Positions 44,595 through 56,299 of a stretch of DNA of 64,000 nt are shown piece by piece. Position numbers and translations under genes: made by a program. Numbering within the stretch: the first letter of the stretch is position 1; each line of letters opens with the position of its first letter. Source of the stretch: Verticillium longisporum (Eukaryota > Ascomycota > Sordariomycetes > Glomerellales > Plectosphaerellaceae); the NCBI GenBank assembly GCA_019188255.1, contig JAETXT010000007.1, positions 4,712,001-4,776,000 of the forward strand, read 5' to 3'. A model generated the notes under the pieces. That model was not told the DNA's origin. It did no database searches and saw only the letters and a list, made by a program, of their open reading frames with translations.

Positions 44595-47488
44595 TCATCC
44601 ATGCTGGTATCGTTTTGGTGCCATAATATCTGTCCAATGCTTCCCCTTCGCCTCCGGAGCCTGCAGTGCGAGTCGCTCAAAGGCCCTAAGCACCGCTCCC
44701 GCGTCAGGAACCTGCTTGCCCTCCCGCATGATGGCTTCACCCTCCGTCTGCCTCGCTTGCTTGATCGTCCTCCTGGTATCCCTCCTCATCGACGCTCGCA
44801 CGCTCTTGTACGCACCCTGACTCGTAAATGTGAGCAGACCCAACGCGCCCGACGACATCTTGGTCCCCAGGTTCAACACGCCAATGCCCACGCCCTTGGC
44901 AGCACCCACGGCGCCCTCCTTCTTCGCACCTCGCACAGGTGACATGACGAGGCCGCCAATGCCCTCGACGATGCCGTGACTGAAGTTCCTGCCCGCCGCG
45001 ATGCCGCCTGACTTCCAGTCCGTCACGGCGCCTGGGTCATAGACCTCACCCCCGTACAGACGTGGCGCGACGCGCATGCCTTCCTCGAGTGCGTGCGGCA
45101 TGTCGAGATAGATGCCCTTCGTAAAGGACTTGAAGAAGCCGCCAACGCCACCGGCTGAGCCAGCAAGCGCAGCCACGGCACGACTCCTTTCAGGCTTCTT
45201 GCCCTCGGCGTTACTCGTGGGAACATCCAGGCCTGCAGGTCTGCCGTACGGATCGTCCGCAGGGTGCGGGCTCGACTGTCTGCTCGATCGCTTGCTGCCG
45301 GGTCGATCTGACGTGAACGCCTGTACGGGCTTGACGACAATGTCTGCCGCCGAGGTCGCCATGCCGGCATACATTTTGATTGCTGATGACGTGACGGCTG
45401 TGACTGGATCCCACCTTCGGCGCTGAATGTCAATGGGGCGAGGCTCGTAGCTGGTCCCAGTTAGCTGCAGAGCCTCGATCGATCGCAGTTCAATACTCGC
45501 TTACCGTGTGAGATCAGCCCACTTGATTCTCTTGCTGTCGGTCAAGACCTCCGCGGCGGCTTTGGAGAGTTTCATATACTGCGCGTCTTTCTTATAAGAC
45601 CAAGCAGCGGCGAACTCGGGCAGCAAGTCGCATCGCATGTTATCCAGAGGAAGGTTGGCGTGGAAGGAATTGACGGCTTGTCGCACGCCGTTCTCCTGGC
45701 GCATCTTGTCGGCCATGACCTGGGCAGCCGCCTGCGCGCCGGGCGTCAAGCAATCATTGATGGCGCTGGCAAGATTTTGAGCGTTGAGCTGTCTTTGCGG
45801 GATGGGCATCGGCCCCGCGCCAGCGGCGTTGACCATGGTGCCCCAAAAGGGTTGGCTAGGTAGACTGCATCAGTGTCTCGGACCTTGAGTGAATTCGGGG
45901 CTCATCAATACGCACTCGCCGAAAAACGGCACGATGGCCGTTGGTTTCCCGTTGAGCAACCCGCACGCCGTTGTCCCAGCTCCACCGTGGTGCACCACGG
46001 CTGTGACATGCTGGAACAGCCACTCGTGAGGACAGACTCCGAGGTAGAAGATGTCGCTATCGGCGGGCTGGTTGGCGCCGAGCTTGCTCCAACCCCTGGA
46101 GATGATGGCACGCACACCGGTCTGCTTGACGGCCTCCACCAATATCGCCGTCAGTCTGTCGGGGTCGTCAATGACAATGCTGCCAAAGCCAATGTAAACA
46201 GGCGCAGGTCCGCTGCGTAGAAATTGGTCAAGTTCCGGCTCAGGAGTGTATTGTGGAGCGTCTCGGAAGAAGAAGCCACACACATCTGTTATCATGGTCA
46301 GGTCTGGTTGGAACACTCCTGTTTGTGGATACATACCGATGTAGTTCGGCCAGTCTAGGGGCTTGGGGATGAGGGCCGGGGACCAGCAATACGTGAAAGG
46401 TATCTGCAGAGTTTCAAGCAGGCCAGCGCCTTCAGAGAAGGGAACATCCTCCAGGTCCAGAGTCTGCCTCCACGCGTTAATGACGTCGCCAAGTCTATCT
46501 CCAAGTCAGTCTCTCATGCAGCTTCGGATGGGATATGAGCCCCTTACCCCTGCCAAGTCATCCACTCGACCGCCATGTACGAGATCTGGTTGGCAACAGC
46601 TGGTGATATGCTGCTGTTGTTGACGTTTATGTTGGCCAGTGGATGACAGAAGTCTTTCGTGCTGCTCCAGGGCATGGTGAACATGAGGTGTAGCGGAACG
46701 CCGAGAGCTTGAGCACAATGGACGTGGGCGAAGCTCGGCGGGTTCGCGATAATCGCATCAGCGACGAAAGGCTGCTGCGTCAAAGGGTCCGGTTCGATGC
46801 ACGACCTCCAGCAGCCTTCCAGCATCTCAGCGATCATGGTTCGCTTCTTCTGGATATCGCCAGCCCGCAGGCTCTTCATAGAAGGCATCGGTCCGGGGTT
46901 CTTGACCATGTAGGCCATGAGCTCTGTCGGATCTCCACCGATAGGGTAGAACTCCAAGCCAGATTTCCGTACAAAGTCGGCAAAGGTGTCATGGGTGGCG
47001 AGGCGAACCCTGTGGCCGTGGCGCTGAAGTTCGTTGCCGAGGGCGACGAAGGGCTGAACATCGCCTCGGCTGCCGACAACCTGGATAACGATATTCAATC
47101 GAATCCCCCAGTCGATCTGCTCAGTGTAGGCAGGAGGAAGTTCGCTGATGGGCCGGTCAGTCCTCCGCTGGACCGACTCTCTCCGAGGAACGAGAACCGA
47201 GAGAGTTCTGCAAAGCTTCGAGTCGAGGTTGATGTCGATACGTCCGTCCGCTGCGACGGGTGGTTAGTGGGTTCTGAAGACGGCTCACGGTGTCCTGGAA
47301 AACATCATACCAGTTGCCCCCGCTGCGTCGTTGAGTATACGCTCGGCGGCGGCAGCCTGCTCGGAATATCGTGGAGGCGCATCTTCTGATATCGCCTCGT
47401 AGTCGGCTGGGCCTGCTTCATCTGGTGCAAAGGATGATGGCCGTCGCGGCATTGGTGAGGGGGGTAGTGGTTTATCGTCGCCAGACAT
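44595..47488 (-). CDS. Sterol 3-beta-glucosyltransferase-like UDP-glycosyltransferase (871 aa)
   Basis: Six exons: 47488-47311, 47250-46548, 46494-46337, 46285-45916, 45855-45505 and 45450-44595, totalling 2616 nt with no break. The GT28-type N-domain starts at LNIVIQVVGSRGDVQPFVAL. The UDP-sugar site contains PVYIGFGSIVIDDP, HEWLFQHVTAVVHHGGAGTT and FFGDQPFWG, the classic signature of sterol glucosyltransferases related to ATG26. Unlike ATG26 there is no long PH/GRAM region; instead a Pro-rich 100-residue N-terminus contains APPRYSEQ and ELPPAYTEQ. The C-terminal 280 residues contain repeated Gly/Ala helices (AGSAGGVGGFFKSFTKGIYL; GIVEGIGGLVMSPVRGAKKE) resembling lipid-transfer/VPS13-C-type amphipathic segments, so membrane association is likely. 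The acceptor is probably a sterol or another lipid; this is inference. Confidence 0.88.
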
Positions 47489-48304
47489 GATGAGGTGTAG
47501 GTGATGGCTCGACAGTGTTGCCTATCGCCGACAGAGGGTAATGAAGAGTTGCTGACAAGGACACAGCGATGACATTGACGAGCGGGATGGCCAGGCTTAT
47601 GAAGGGAGCTGTCCCGTCTCAGACGCCAGCTGGACTCTAAGGAAGCTCTAGAGCTACATTAGTCTTGCAATTGGGTTGTAGCATGGTTGCATCATGTCAA
47701 GGGATTCGCGTCTGCCGATGCATGTGGGTGCTAGTCAGTCGGCAGGACCCGAGCTGCCATTGAAAACCCATGAATGAGCTGCCGTTATGCCGGCCTGGCA
47801 CAGTCTGGATGCGTTCCTACACCAACGGCTGCCTGGGAGCCAGGGCGCCTCGTGGGCTTGGGAGGCGAAGCTTCACAAAAGGCACATGGGATGAGGCCGT
47901 GTTCGATTCAAGACGCGAGCGATCCCGACCCGAGGTGGAGAACGGCAATGCCCTTAGTCTCGTATTTTCTCGTAGTCGTGTTCTCGCATCCTCGTTCTTC
48001 GGATTCGTCGGGTCCAGATTGGTATGACTCGCGTTACTGCATCAGAAGATGCTTCATGAATCTGGTTGCACTGCATTAGGACTGGCAAACAGGAGACGTA
48101 AGCAGAAGAGGCCTCATTTGAATGTTTAACTAGCTTTCAAGAAAGAGTGTCACTGCAGTTAATGAAACCTAGATATTTAAGCATTGTAGGTTCGCGACGG
48201 TTCTACTGGATGTTCATGGCTGGTTGAATGAACGTATTTGCGTGTATCAAAATCTACCTATCCTCGCTGCATGCTCATAAATCATCACCAAACATAACAA
48301 GAAT
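47489..48304. other. Promoter of glycosyltransferase, 3' flank of FMN oxidase
   Basis: About 815 bp between two minus-strand genes; no gene seen. Confidence 0.55.
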
Positions 48305-49611
48305 TTACTGGTCAAGCAAGTACACATTAGACTCCAACTGACGAGTGTTGAGCTATAATCTGGTCAGGCCGTGCTTCCATCTCGAGCAAGCAAGCGGAGA
48401 AGACTTACGAAGCTGGCGCTTATGTTCTGTAGGTTCGTGGCACCCAGCTGGGCACCATCGCGAACAATCTCCGTCCTCATGATGTCGATGGCCTTGGTAA
48501 CACCCTCGAGGCCGTAAACGTTCGAGTACATGAACCTGCGGCCCTTGTCAGTGCCTTATTTCAATGATTGGCCACATGTGTTTTGCACTCACGGTCGACC
48601 CATGCCCACGGCTTTGACACCGAGGGCAAGCAGCTTCAGAACATCGCTGCCGTAGCGAATACCACTGTCCGCGAGAACGTCCACCTGCTGGAAGACCTGT
48701 GGAGCGTTTCGGTAGATCTCGTAGGCGATCTCGAGGGGGCCAGGGGTGTGGTCAAGCTGACGACCGCCGTGGTTGGAGATGTAAATGGCCTTTGCGCCCT
48801 TCTCGACAGCCAGCAGCGCATCCTCGGCAGTGGTGATACCCTTGAGGATGATAGGCAGGCTGGTCTGGTTGCGCATCTGATCATACACATCCCATGTCAG
48901 AGCCGACGAGACAGAGTTGGCGTTCGTGGTGTCGTAGCGAGCAGCACGGTGCCGGACGGAATTGCCCGGAGCATCGATGGTGAAGACGATGGCCTTGGCA
49001 CCAGTTCGCTCGGCCCGGCGAATGTTGTCCCAAGTCACCGAGAGATTGGCGTTGGTGTAGATCTGTTGGAAGATGACCTGGGGTCCGTTGAGGGTGCTGT
49101 TGGACTTTCCAGCGGCGATCTCCTCGATGGTCTTCGACGCGTACATGGACGGGATGTACAGGATGTTCTCCTTGCCAGCCGCTTCGACAAAGTTGAGCTC
49201 GGCACGCTCGGGATCGCCATAGATGCCGCGGGCAGCGGGAGCAATGAAGAAAGGAGCGCTGAAGTTGTAGCCCAGAATCGTGGTGGCAAGAGTCTCGTTC
49301 AGCTTGGTCACGTCGCTCAGGTGTCTTGACCTGAATTGCACAGACTTCCAGATGTCGAGGTTATGACGGTAGCTTTGCTCGCCTGCCGTGCCAGTGCGGT
49401 AGAAGCTGTACATTTGGTCGTTCAGGTGCTGGCGGGCTGCCCAGTCAAAGTCGGGGAGGGCACGAATATCCTTGAGAAGGGGCAGTGTTCCCTCTGTGTA
49501 GTTGGTGCCAAGAAGGTACGTCTCGAGCCCAGTGTCGACCTCGTTGATCCATGGTTCGCCAGCGAGGACAACAGCAGCTAGCTGCGTGATCAGGAGAAGT
49601 GAGGAGTGCAT
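48305..49611 (-). CDS. Secreted FMN-dependent 2-hydroxyacid oxidase/dehydrogenase (397 aa)
   Basis: Three exons: 49611-48593, 48535-48409 and 48352-48305 (1019+127+48 nt), frame intact. A cleavable signal peptide (MHSSLLLITQLAAVVLAG) precedes the alpha-hydroxyacid oxidase TIM barrel. The FMN site and active-site His/Arg are in SNHGGRQLD, followed by VFQQVDVLADSGIRYGSDVLK and ALGVKAVGMGRPF. Upstream IFQQIYTNANLSVTWD and FTIDAPGNSVRHR form the middle of the barrel. The family oxidises L-lactate, glycolate and longer 2-hydroxyacids, giving H2O2 or reducing a cytochrome. There is no cytochrome b5 domain, so it is not a flavocytochrome b2. Several N-glycosylation sequons (NYT, NET, NFS, NLS) agree with secretion. 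Confidence 0.92.
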
Positions 49612-51474
49612 TTTCGAAACTCTACGAACCGGACGAGACGGGCAGAGAAAAGGTCTGAGAGATGCCTAACCTTGACGATAAAGCAGTCCCCTAGACCAGC
49701 TATCTATCACACCTTTATACTTAATCGCCAGGCTAGACCAGAGACAGAGCCCGATGGCCTGGTTCCTGCCCATGGCAGCGAAAATCGACTCAGGGCTCCA
49801 CGCCTGGACCAGAACACCTCAGGAGCCTCGTGGCATCGGCAAAGCCCCGAACCAGGTGCATGGCTTCAACCACTATGGCGGGACCGCTTCATCTCGAGTG
49901 CAATAAAGTTTAGACGTTTCTGCAAGCAACTTGCCTTTGCAGACAAGGATCCTCCTTGGCGGGGTTGTCAAGTACAGATGAAGTCAATCAGCCGAAAGGT
50001 TGGCACGATCTAATCTAACCAATCTGTGACATAAGTCTTACAAACCATGAGTGCCAGGTTGAATTGCGTGGAAGAGGCTCTCAAGTGCCGCAATCGGTTG
50101 TCGAGAGCCCACCGCGGAGAAATCGTGGGCTGAACTTTCGGAGACTGAGTCAGAATTTGGTGACGCTAGGTCTCTTACCAACGGAGGTTTTAACCAAGAT
50201 TTCTCATTCCGCTCCGGGCTACCGGGGCCTGAAAAACAGCGCTCTTCGCTCAGCCACATTCGACAAGCAGGGTTCAAGGCACGAATTCCTAGCATCCTAC
50301 TGATCGGTAGCTGGCTTCGTTGGTATCAGGGCCAAAAAAGCATTCGTGTGCAGCGTTGTTGAACCTTCCTGCATTGTCCCACATGGGCCGCGTGGTCGTC
50401 GTGACAGGTCACGAGTTCGCAAGCATCGAAATCGGCCGAAGAAGCGCGCGTAATCCGACAGTGGCGACATTTGTTATGCTGGACCCCAATGACTGAAGAG
50501 GTTTTGCAGAGGTTCGCTACAATGCCTGCCGAGACCGTCTGATATCGACTAGTGCTGCGATGAAACAAGGCAGTGGCGTCGATATTACAACTATGCCATG
50601 CCGTGGCCAGGCCGCCCCCGAGTTCTGAGCATGACTAGGCGTGCCAGAAAGTTGGCTACACGGAAGAGCAGAGTACTGATGTCAAACGATTCAAACACTC
50701 ATAAAAAGATCATAATGAGCATATGCGAGACAGAGAGTGCAGGCCTCGATCAAGATTCCAATCTGAGAGATGTCGGCGGAAGAGATAGGAACGATGAAAA
50801 CCATCGAACACTTTGGCCTCGGTGCCCGAGTCAACACAAATAGCTATTTTTGATTAGCTGCGACAGCAAGGTCGTCAGTATTTCGAAAAGAAAGGAATCG
50901 AGTGAGCCCAATGAGTGGCGTTACACGTGTACGTCCGTGTAACCAGCCCAACCCAAGCGGGCCAACTTCAGACTCAGCGGGACCCTGGAAGGGATTCAGA
51001 GAGGCCGAAGTAACAAAGGTGACAGCGTATCTATAGCTTCGACGATACGATGCGAATATACCAGTCGAAAGGCCGTGCGTGGCGTGAGAGGTATGCCTTC
51101 CTGGCAATGTCTGTTGTGAGGTTAGCCGCTTGTTTTTGGAAATGAGTTGCTTCCCTGCACCATGAGCATTTATTCCAATGTGCCTTCGCTTGATGCTATT
51201 CGACGCTGACGGTATGAGACCGGCATACCAATTACCTTCGTGACACGAGTGATGTACATGCTAGATACTTCGAAGCGGAAGTTGAAGGGCTCCCAGACAG
51301 CGCAGATGGTGTTGCCAGGTGTGATCAGGACCATTCGAAGGAAGATATTCATCCGCCGGAAGAAAACATGCCGCACATGAACCACATAGAAAGCATCGTT
51401 TCAGTTGATTCAAGGTTCGTCTCATTCGCGAGCCGTAAGTATACATTTCCTCCACGGTGCCACCAATTCGAAAT
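49612..51474. other. Long intergenic region
   Basis: About 1.86 kb upstream of the FMN oxidase. A perfect 8-bp inverted repeat, GTTACACG / CGTGTAAC with an 8-bp spacer, lies at 50920-50943. No coding frame, tRNA or transposon remnant could be supported. Confidence 0.5.
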
Positions 51475-51924
51475 CTATGAGCTTGCCTCGCCAGCCGCCT
51501 TCTTCTTCGCCGCTTGTTCTTGGTCGTACTCGATCAATTGCTTCGACCAGCTACCGAATGTCAGTCTCATAGTGATATCATGGTGAGGAACATCACAGGG
51601 CTTACTATCTGCTGGGGAAGAAAGCGCCCTCCTTGGGCATGATGTATCGGTGCTCCTTCTCTGAGCTGATCTTCCACACACCGCACATGACGCCGAACAT
51701 GACAAGACCCATCACGGCCGTGTTGGCGCGCCAGTTTGAAGGTTGCGTGTACCAGCCACCGGCAGGCGACCAGACGTGCTTGGGGTACCTTCGAAGACGA
51801 GGTTAGAGGGTTTTCGAGGAAACGACGTTGGGGGTCGACGATCGAACTCACGGGACTTTCGGACCGCCACCCTGTGAAACACGTTAACAAGGTCGCATCA
51901 TGGGGGATCTCTGGTGCCTACCAT
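51475..51924 (-). CDS. Small single-pass membrane protein, probably mitochondrial (93 aa)
   Basis: Four exons: 51924-51922 (only the ATG), 51872-51853, 51788-51606 and 51550-51475 (3+20+183+76 nt, 94 codons). The protein starts MGGGPKVPYPKHVWSPAGGW, then WRANTAVMGLVMFGVMCGVW, a hydrophobic segment of about 18 residues, IMPKEGAFFPSRYWSKQLIE and a Lys/Ala tail. The layout (short soluble N-terminus, one membrane helix, a conserved FFPSRYW block) is like accessory subunits of respiratory-chain complexes, possibly complex I, but I cannot name the subunit. Four exons in 450 bp with every splice site canonical make the model firm. It is divergently paired with mL44. Confidence 0.82.
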
Positions 51925-52256
51925 TTTGGCTGTATCTTCAATTGATGGGGGTATTTCGTAGATAATGACAATTGGCGAAGCCGTAATTCGTGGATTGGCC
52001 CTTGAAGTCGTGATGCACGGCTGGATCCCTGGCGGGTCGGAAGAAGCGGAACCCGGAGAACCTGTTAACCCGAGCTAGCTTCAAACATCCCAGCGCTGGG
52101 ACCCTTGTACCTCACACGACTCTACGACTCGTCTCGTCAGTCGGGAAACTTTTTCGTGACGAGGCGAACGACGAAGCAGACGACCCAGCGATTCGTCCCA
52201 CCGCAACCCACTTCTACACCTGTACAACACGGTTTTCTTTCTTTCGATCATTACAG
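51925..52256. promoter_or_regulatory. Shared 332-bp divergent promoter for two mitochondrial genes
   Basis: Only 332 bp separate the start codons of the 93-residue membrane protein (minus) and mL44 (plus), so both promoters must lie here. Co-regulation is inferred. Confidence 0.55.
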
Positions 52257-53498
52257 ATGAAGAGGGTACGGACATTACGATGCACTGGGCAATTGCTCAG
52301 CGCTCAAACGAGGGCTGCCATTCCTTCCTGCCACACCCCAATCTCGACCTCCTTTAAGACAGCGACAGCCGCAGCCGTACCACGCCTCCAGCAGTCACGG
52401 TTACAATCGACCAGCGCGACGCCATCCACCCTCGAGGCTGCCGTAGACGACCTCGACATTCCCGAGTACAAACCTCTGCCATCACCGCTTCCGGCACGAG
52501 CTCTCACCTCCCCCAAGCTCGCCGCCCTTCATGCTCGTCTCTCCCTCCCCTCAAAGCTCCCCCTCCAGACTCTCGCCCGTTGTCTTGTCGACCCATCCGC
52601 CGATGCGAACCCGCACTTCAACAATGCCAACCTCGCCCTGACCGGTTCTTCCCTCATCAGCTACCATACCTCCGAGCGTCTCGTCGTTGCCTACCCCCGC
52701 CTGCCCATGGCCATCCTATTCGAGGCCATGCGCTCCTACGCCGGCCCTGCCCCCCTCGCCAAGATTGCCCAACAATGGGGTGTCGAGATGGCGGCCGCCC
52801 CCGGCGAAGAGGTGGACCCCGGCCTGCTGCAGTACTCCCTGGATCCCAAGGCCGGCGTCGTGCACACACGCTGGGGCTATGTCCGCAAGGAGGCAGCCCA
52901 CATTGACAAGTTCAAGTGGCGCCGCGGCACCAGCTCCCGTATCGTCTACGACGACGAGTTCGGCGACACGGTCCACAAGGCGACGCGGAACCCGCACGAC
53001 GCGACCTCGGCCGCCGACCTCGCCTCCGCCGACCGCGCCGACATCCGCCAGAACGCCAACGCGGCCTTTGTCCGCGCCCTCGTCGGCGCCCTCTACGTCC
53101 ACGGCGGCCGCGAGAGCGTCCGCTCCTTCGTCGACGCCCACATCCTTGCCCGCCGCGTCGATCTCGAGAGCCTCTTCAGCTTCAAGCTGCCCACGCGCGA
53201 GCTCGCCATGCTGTGCGCCCGCGAAGGCTTCGAAGCCCCCGTCGCGCGCCTCCTGTCCGAGACGGGCCGGCACAGCCGCACGCCCGTCTTCGTTGTCGGT
53301 ATCTACAGCGGCCAGGACAAGCTCGGCGAGGGCACCGGCGCGAGCCTTGACTTTGCGCGGTTGAAGGCGAGCATGAACGCGTTGAAGGCGTGGTACCTGT
53401 ACAGCCCCGGCGCCAAGAGCAGGGTGCCGAGCGACATGCTGAGTGAGGGCGCGAAGCCGTGGCAGCCGGTGCATATCGACATGGGAGAGGTTATTTAA
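52257..53498 (+). CDS. MRPL3: Mitochondrial large-ribosomal-subunit protein mL44 (413 aa)
   Basis: Single exon. The N-terminus is an Arg/Ser/Thr-rich mitochondrial presequence (MKRVRTLRCTGQLLSAQTRA), probably cut before LQSTSATPS. The core is an RNase III-like fold (about residues 90-320): LVDPSADANPHFNNANLALT, SSLISYHTSERLVVAYPRLP, AFVRALVGALYVHGGRESVR and FVDAHILARRVDLESLF. A double-stranded-RNA-binding-like region follows (FKLPTRELAMLCAREGFEAP, RTPVFVVGIYSGQDKLGEG). The RNase III catalytic acidic residues are not evident, as expected for mL44, which is structural in the mitoribosome. Yeast MRPL3 is the homologue. Intact, with very strong GC3 bias that creates long antisense frames. Confidence 0.9.
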   Translation: MKRVRTLRCTGQLLSAQTRAAIPSCHTPISTSFKTATAAAVPRLQQSRLQSTSATPSTLEAAVDDLDIPEYKPLPSPLPARALTSPKLAALHARLSLPSKLPLQTLARCLVDPSADANPHFNNANLALTGSSLISYHTSERLVVAYPRLPMAILFEAMRSYAGPAPLAKIAQQWGVEMAAAPGEEVDPGLLQYSLDPKAGVVHTRWGYVRKEAAHIDKFKWRRGTSSRIVYDDEFGDTVHKATRNPHDATSAADLASADRADIRQNANAAFVRALVGALYVHGGRESVRSFVDAHILARRVDLESLFSFKLPTRELAMLCAREGFEAPVARLLSETGRHSRTPVFVVGIYSGQDKLGEGTGASLDFARLKASMNALKAWYLYSPGAKSRVPSDMLSEGAKPWQPVHIDMGEVI

Positions 53499-53855
53499 AG
53501 GGGAAGGCGTTTGGAAGCCTGTTTGGAAATGAGAAAAGGGGAAAGAAGGAAGAGGCATGATGGGTAGCTGTGGAACCCCGGTGTGCCTGAAAAATGGGCA
53601 GTGTATATTTTGTTCACATTACTACCACCACTAGGAGACAGGTGTGTACGTCGATGTAGATGTATAGATCTGTACAACATTTGTTCTGTGCTATTTGCCC
53701 AATGTCCCCTGCGAACTCCCTTACGTAGCCTGGCCAATATCATTTCGAATCGACCATATCTTCCTTACCAACTTTTTTTTCAACTAAATCTACAATGCTA
53801 CACGCTCAACCGGGTATCTGACTCTCACATGCCGCCCATTACAACATGCGATCAT
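53499..53855. other. Convergent 3' flanks of mL44 and lipase
   Basis: 357 bp, AT-rich, with no other feature. Confidence 0.6.
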
Positions 53856-56299
53856 TCAACTGAACTGATCGCCCTCGCCCAATCTCGTCCCCATTCCCCG
53901 TCTGACGAGGCCCCGGTATCGCTCTGACTTTCGCTCTTTCTCCTTGGCCTCCCTGAGCTTCTTCTTCCGCAAATAGACCGCCCTCACCGTCTCGCGAATT
54001 TGCCTTTGGCCTTGTGCATAGTTGGCGCGGGCTAGATCAACGACCTGGTCAATCTGCTCGGGCGTGTAGACAAAGTTCCAGGTCGACAAGAAGTCCGACT
54101 CGCCAGGACTGACACCTGGCACGGCTTCTGGATTCCCGAGGAGTGGCAAGTACACAACCGCGATCCCCGCGTCCGGCTCAGAGATGTGCCAGTGCGTCGA
54201 TTCATCGAGAGCTCTGGATGGCGGAGGCGGGCTGGTGGACCGCTCCTGTGACGTTCCCACCCAAACGGTACAGTACCCCAGATCGTCAGTTGTGTTTTTG
54301 CCTGGGGTTTTCTTCTGTTCGACCTGCGCTTCGTTGAGCCTTCTGTCGGCATTCTTCAGATCGGGAGCCTCGGCATTTTCAAGCTCTTTTGTGAGTTCTT
54401 CGGGTGCCTCGCCAGGCTTGGGCCAGCCAATACCGACGGGCCAGCCTTTGATTTTGCGTTGACGAGCATAGCCATCTGCGACGGCAAGCCAATTATCCAT
54501 CTTCGTATCAGCGGAGGCATCAAACGCGATGAGAACCTCAACACCACGTCCAGGGCGCATGAGAGGGTAAAGGGGCAAGTTGTTGCTCATGCCAGCATCC
54601 ATGAGCTGGATGTACTCATTATCATAGATGCTCGGTGGAGTGGTGTCAGGGAGTCGGCCGTGCATGCCGTAGGCAAAGTTGGCGACAGTCCCTGGGTCAA
54701 TGGGGTGAACCTTCTCGAGGTCGTTGTTGTAGCGACCAGAGATGATCTCATCGAGGTTCATGAAACCCGAAAGAGACTGAACAAGGGGTCGGACTTCGCG
54801 GTAGTAGTGGCTGAGTGTTGCGCAGAAAGCTGAGCCGAAGACACCCATGAGGAACGGCACGCGAACCTCTGGCAGATGGAAGCCCTCTTCAGGAGGTACA
54901 TCGACACCGTTGTTAAATTTACGACCAAGGGCCCACGTTGGTATTCCTGCTGAGAATTCTTCGCAGAAGAACTCGTACGGCGTGATCTCAAACCACTGAA
55001 ACCATGCCTCTCGAGCGGCCTTCTCCTTGGCGGCCTCAACGCTGTCGATGGGCTCGTTGTCATCGATACCTGGGATTTCGTGGCGAACTGCCGTGTAAAT
55101 TGGCATGGGATTCTGTCCATATTTGATATATTGGCGCTGGTTGCTCAACTTGAAGTCACTGTCGCAGACCTCAAGTTCACCCTTCGGAACGAGAAATCGG
55201 GCGGCCAGAAGCAGACCGTAAATATCGACAAGGCCAAAACTAGCTTGAGGGTCGCCGCGCAGCTTCTCCACCAGGCCGCTCAAAAGGTATTTGCTAGTTG
55301 GAGCAGAGACAATAGCCTGAAAGGCAACGGGTGGGTAGGCGATGTGGATGGCGGCACGAGACTTGAGATGCTCCAGGATGCGGGGAAGCTGCGGCCGCCA
55401 ACGGAGGAGAAGTAGAGGGTCTGAAGCCAGCAGGAGCCGGAAACACCGGAAGTGTAGGTGACGCAGTCGAAGAGTCCGTCTTGATCGGCTGCATGAAGAG
55501 AACCAGAGCCAGCGACCAGAGCTCGTAAGCCCCCACCAGAGCCGCACATGGCAATAACGGGGACATCGTCGGGATGAATTTCGTTTTCGTCAATCTCAAG
55601 ATACTTGGCCAGGGCAACTCGTGTGACCATCTTTCGCCGGGCAAGGAACTCTTTCTCATCGTCGCAGAGATCAGTCGAGATGCGGACAGTCGCCTCATGG
55701 CGGATTTCGGGGTTGATGAAGGGATCGTGGGCGTCACGCCATATCTCATCGGCAAGAGACCCAGGCGCCAAGGACAACTCACGCTGCAGCTTGCGGACGA
55801 AACCAGGAATTTGCTTGGACCACTCCGGGAGGATAAAGCCAACAACTCGGTCGGAGAGGGAAGACCATTCTATATCAGCCGCATCGGAGAAAGCTTAAAA
55901 CCTCGAAGAGTATGTGCTCCACGCGGCCGTCGAACCGTTCTTCGCTGCTTCTCGGTCTTGGCGCCCCTGCTCTTCGACCCTTTCCACCCTCTCTATGTCG
56001 CGTTTTCGCCGTAGCTGTCGCTCACGACGGTAAGTCTGAGCCTCCGAGATTTGGTCGAATTCTTCGGAAGGATAGAGAGCCCAGACGAACAGTCCGCCAG
56101 CGATAATAACAGCGGGGACAGTAGGGATGCCTCGGGTCTTCTTCTTAGCCTCGTCTTGAGGGGTGGTGGTGAAGAACCCGGTGCGGAATTGCTTGCTCGC
56201 CAATCGGTGTGTAGCAAGGGCATCAAAGCCTTTCCGCTGAGAATGAAACCATCTCACATGGCCCACTGAGGAGCGTATGAAGGTAACGATCGACCTCAT
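53856..56299 (-). CDS. cPLA2-type (lyso)phospholipase with mitochondrial-type anchor; one frameshift and one in-frame stop
   Basis: The N-terminus (MRSIVTFIRSSVGHVRWFHS) resembles a mitochondrial presequence and is followed by a membrane segment (TVPAVIIAGGLFVWALYP). The PLA2c catalytic domain begins later: oxyanion motif MCGSGGGLRAL near 251-261, nucleophile in TSGVSGS (Ser near 287), catalytic Asp in LMDAGMSNNLPLYPL. Group IVA-like lipases cleave acyl chains from phospholipids. Two breaks are visible. TAA at 55895-55897 (codon 135) separates the anchor from the enzyme, with the same frame open on both sides (AFSDAADIEWSSLSD follows). At the C4 run 55382-55385 one base is missing before RILEHLKSRAAIHIAYPP. 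With one base added the span is 815 codons. A 66-nt in-frame intron starting GTTCGA could remove the TAA, but that donor is weak. Confidence 0.82.

Noticed and set aside
52716..53558. 280-codon minus-strand ORF over mL44
   Set aside because: Antisense artefact of strong GC3 bias.
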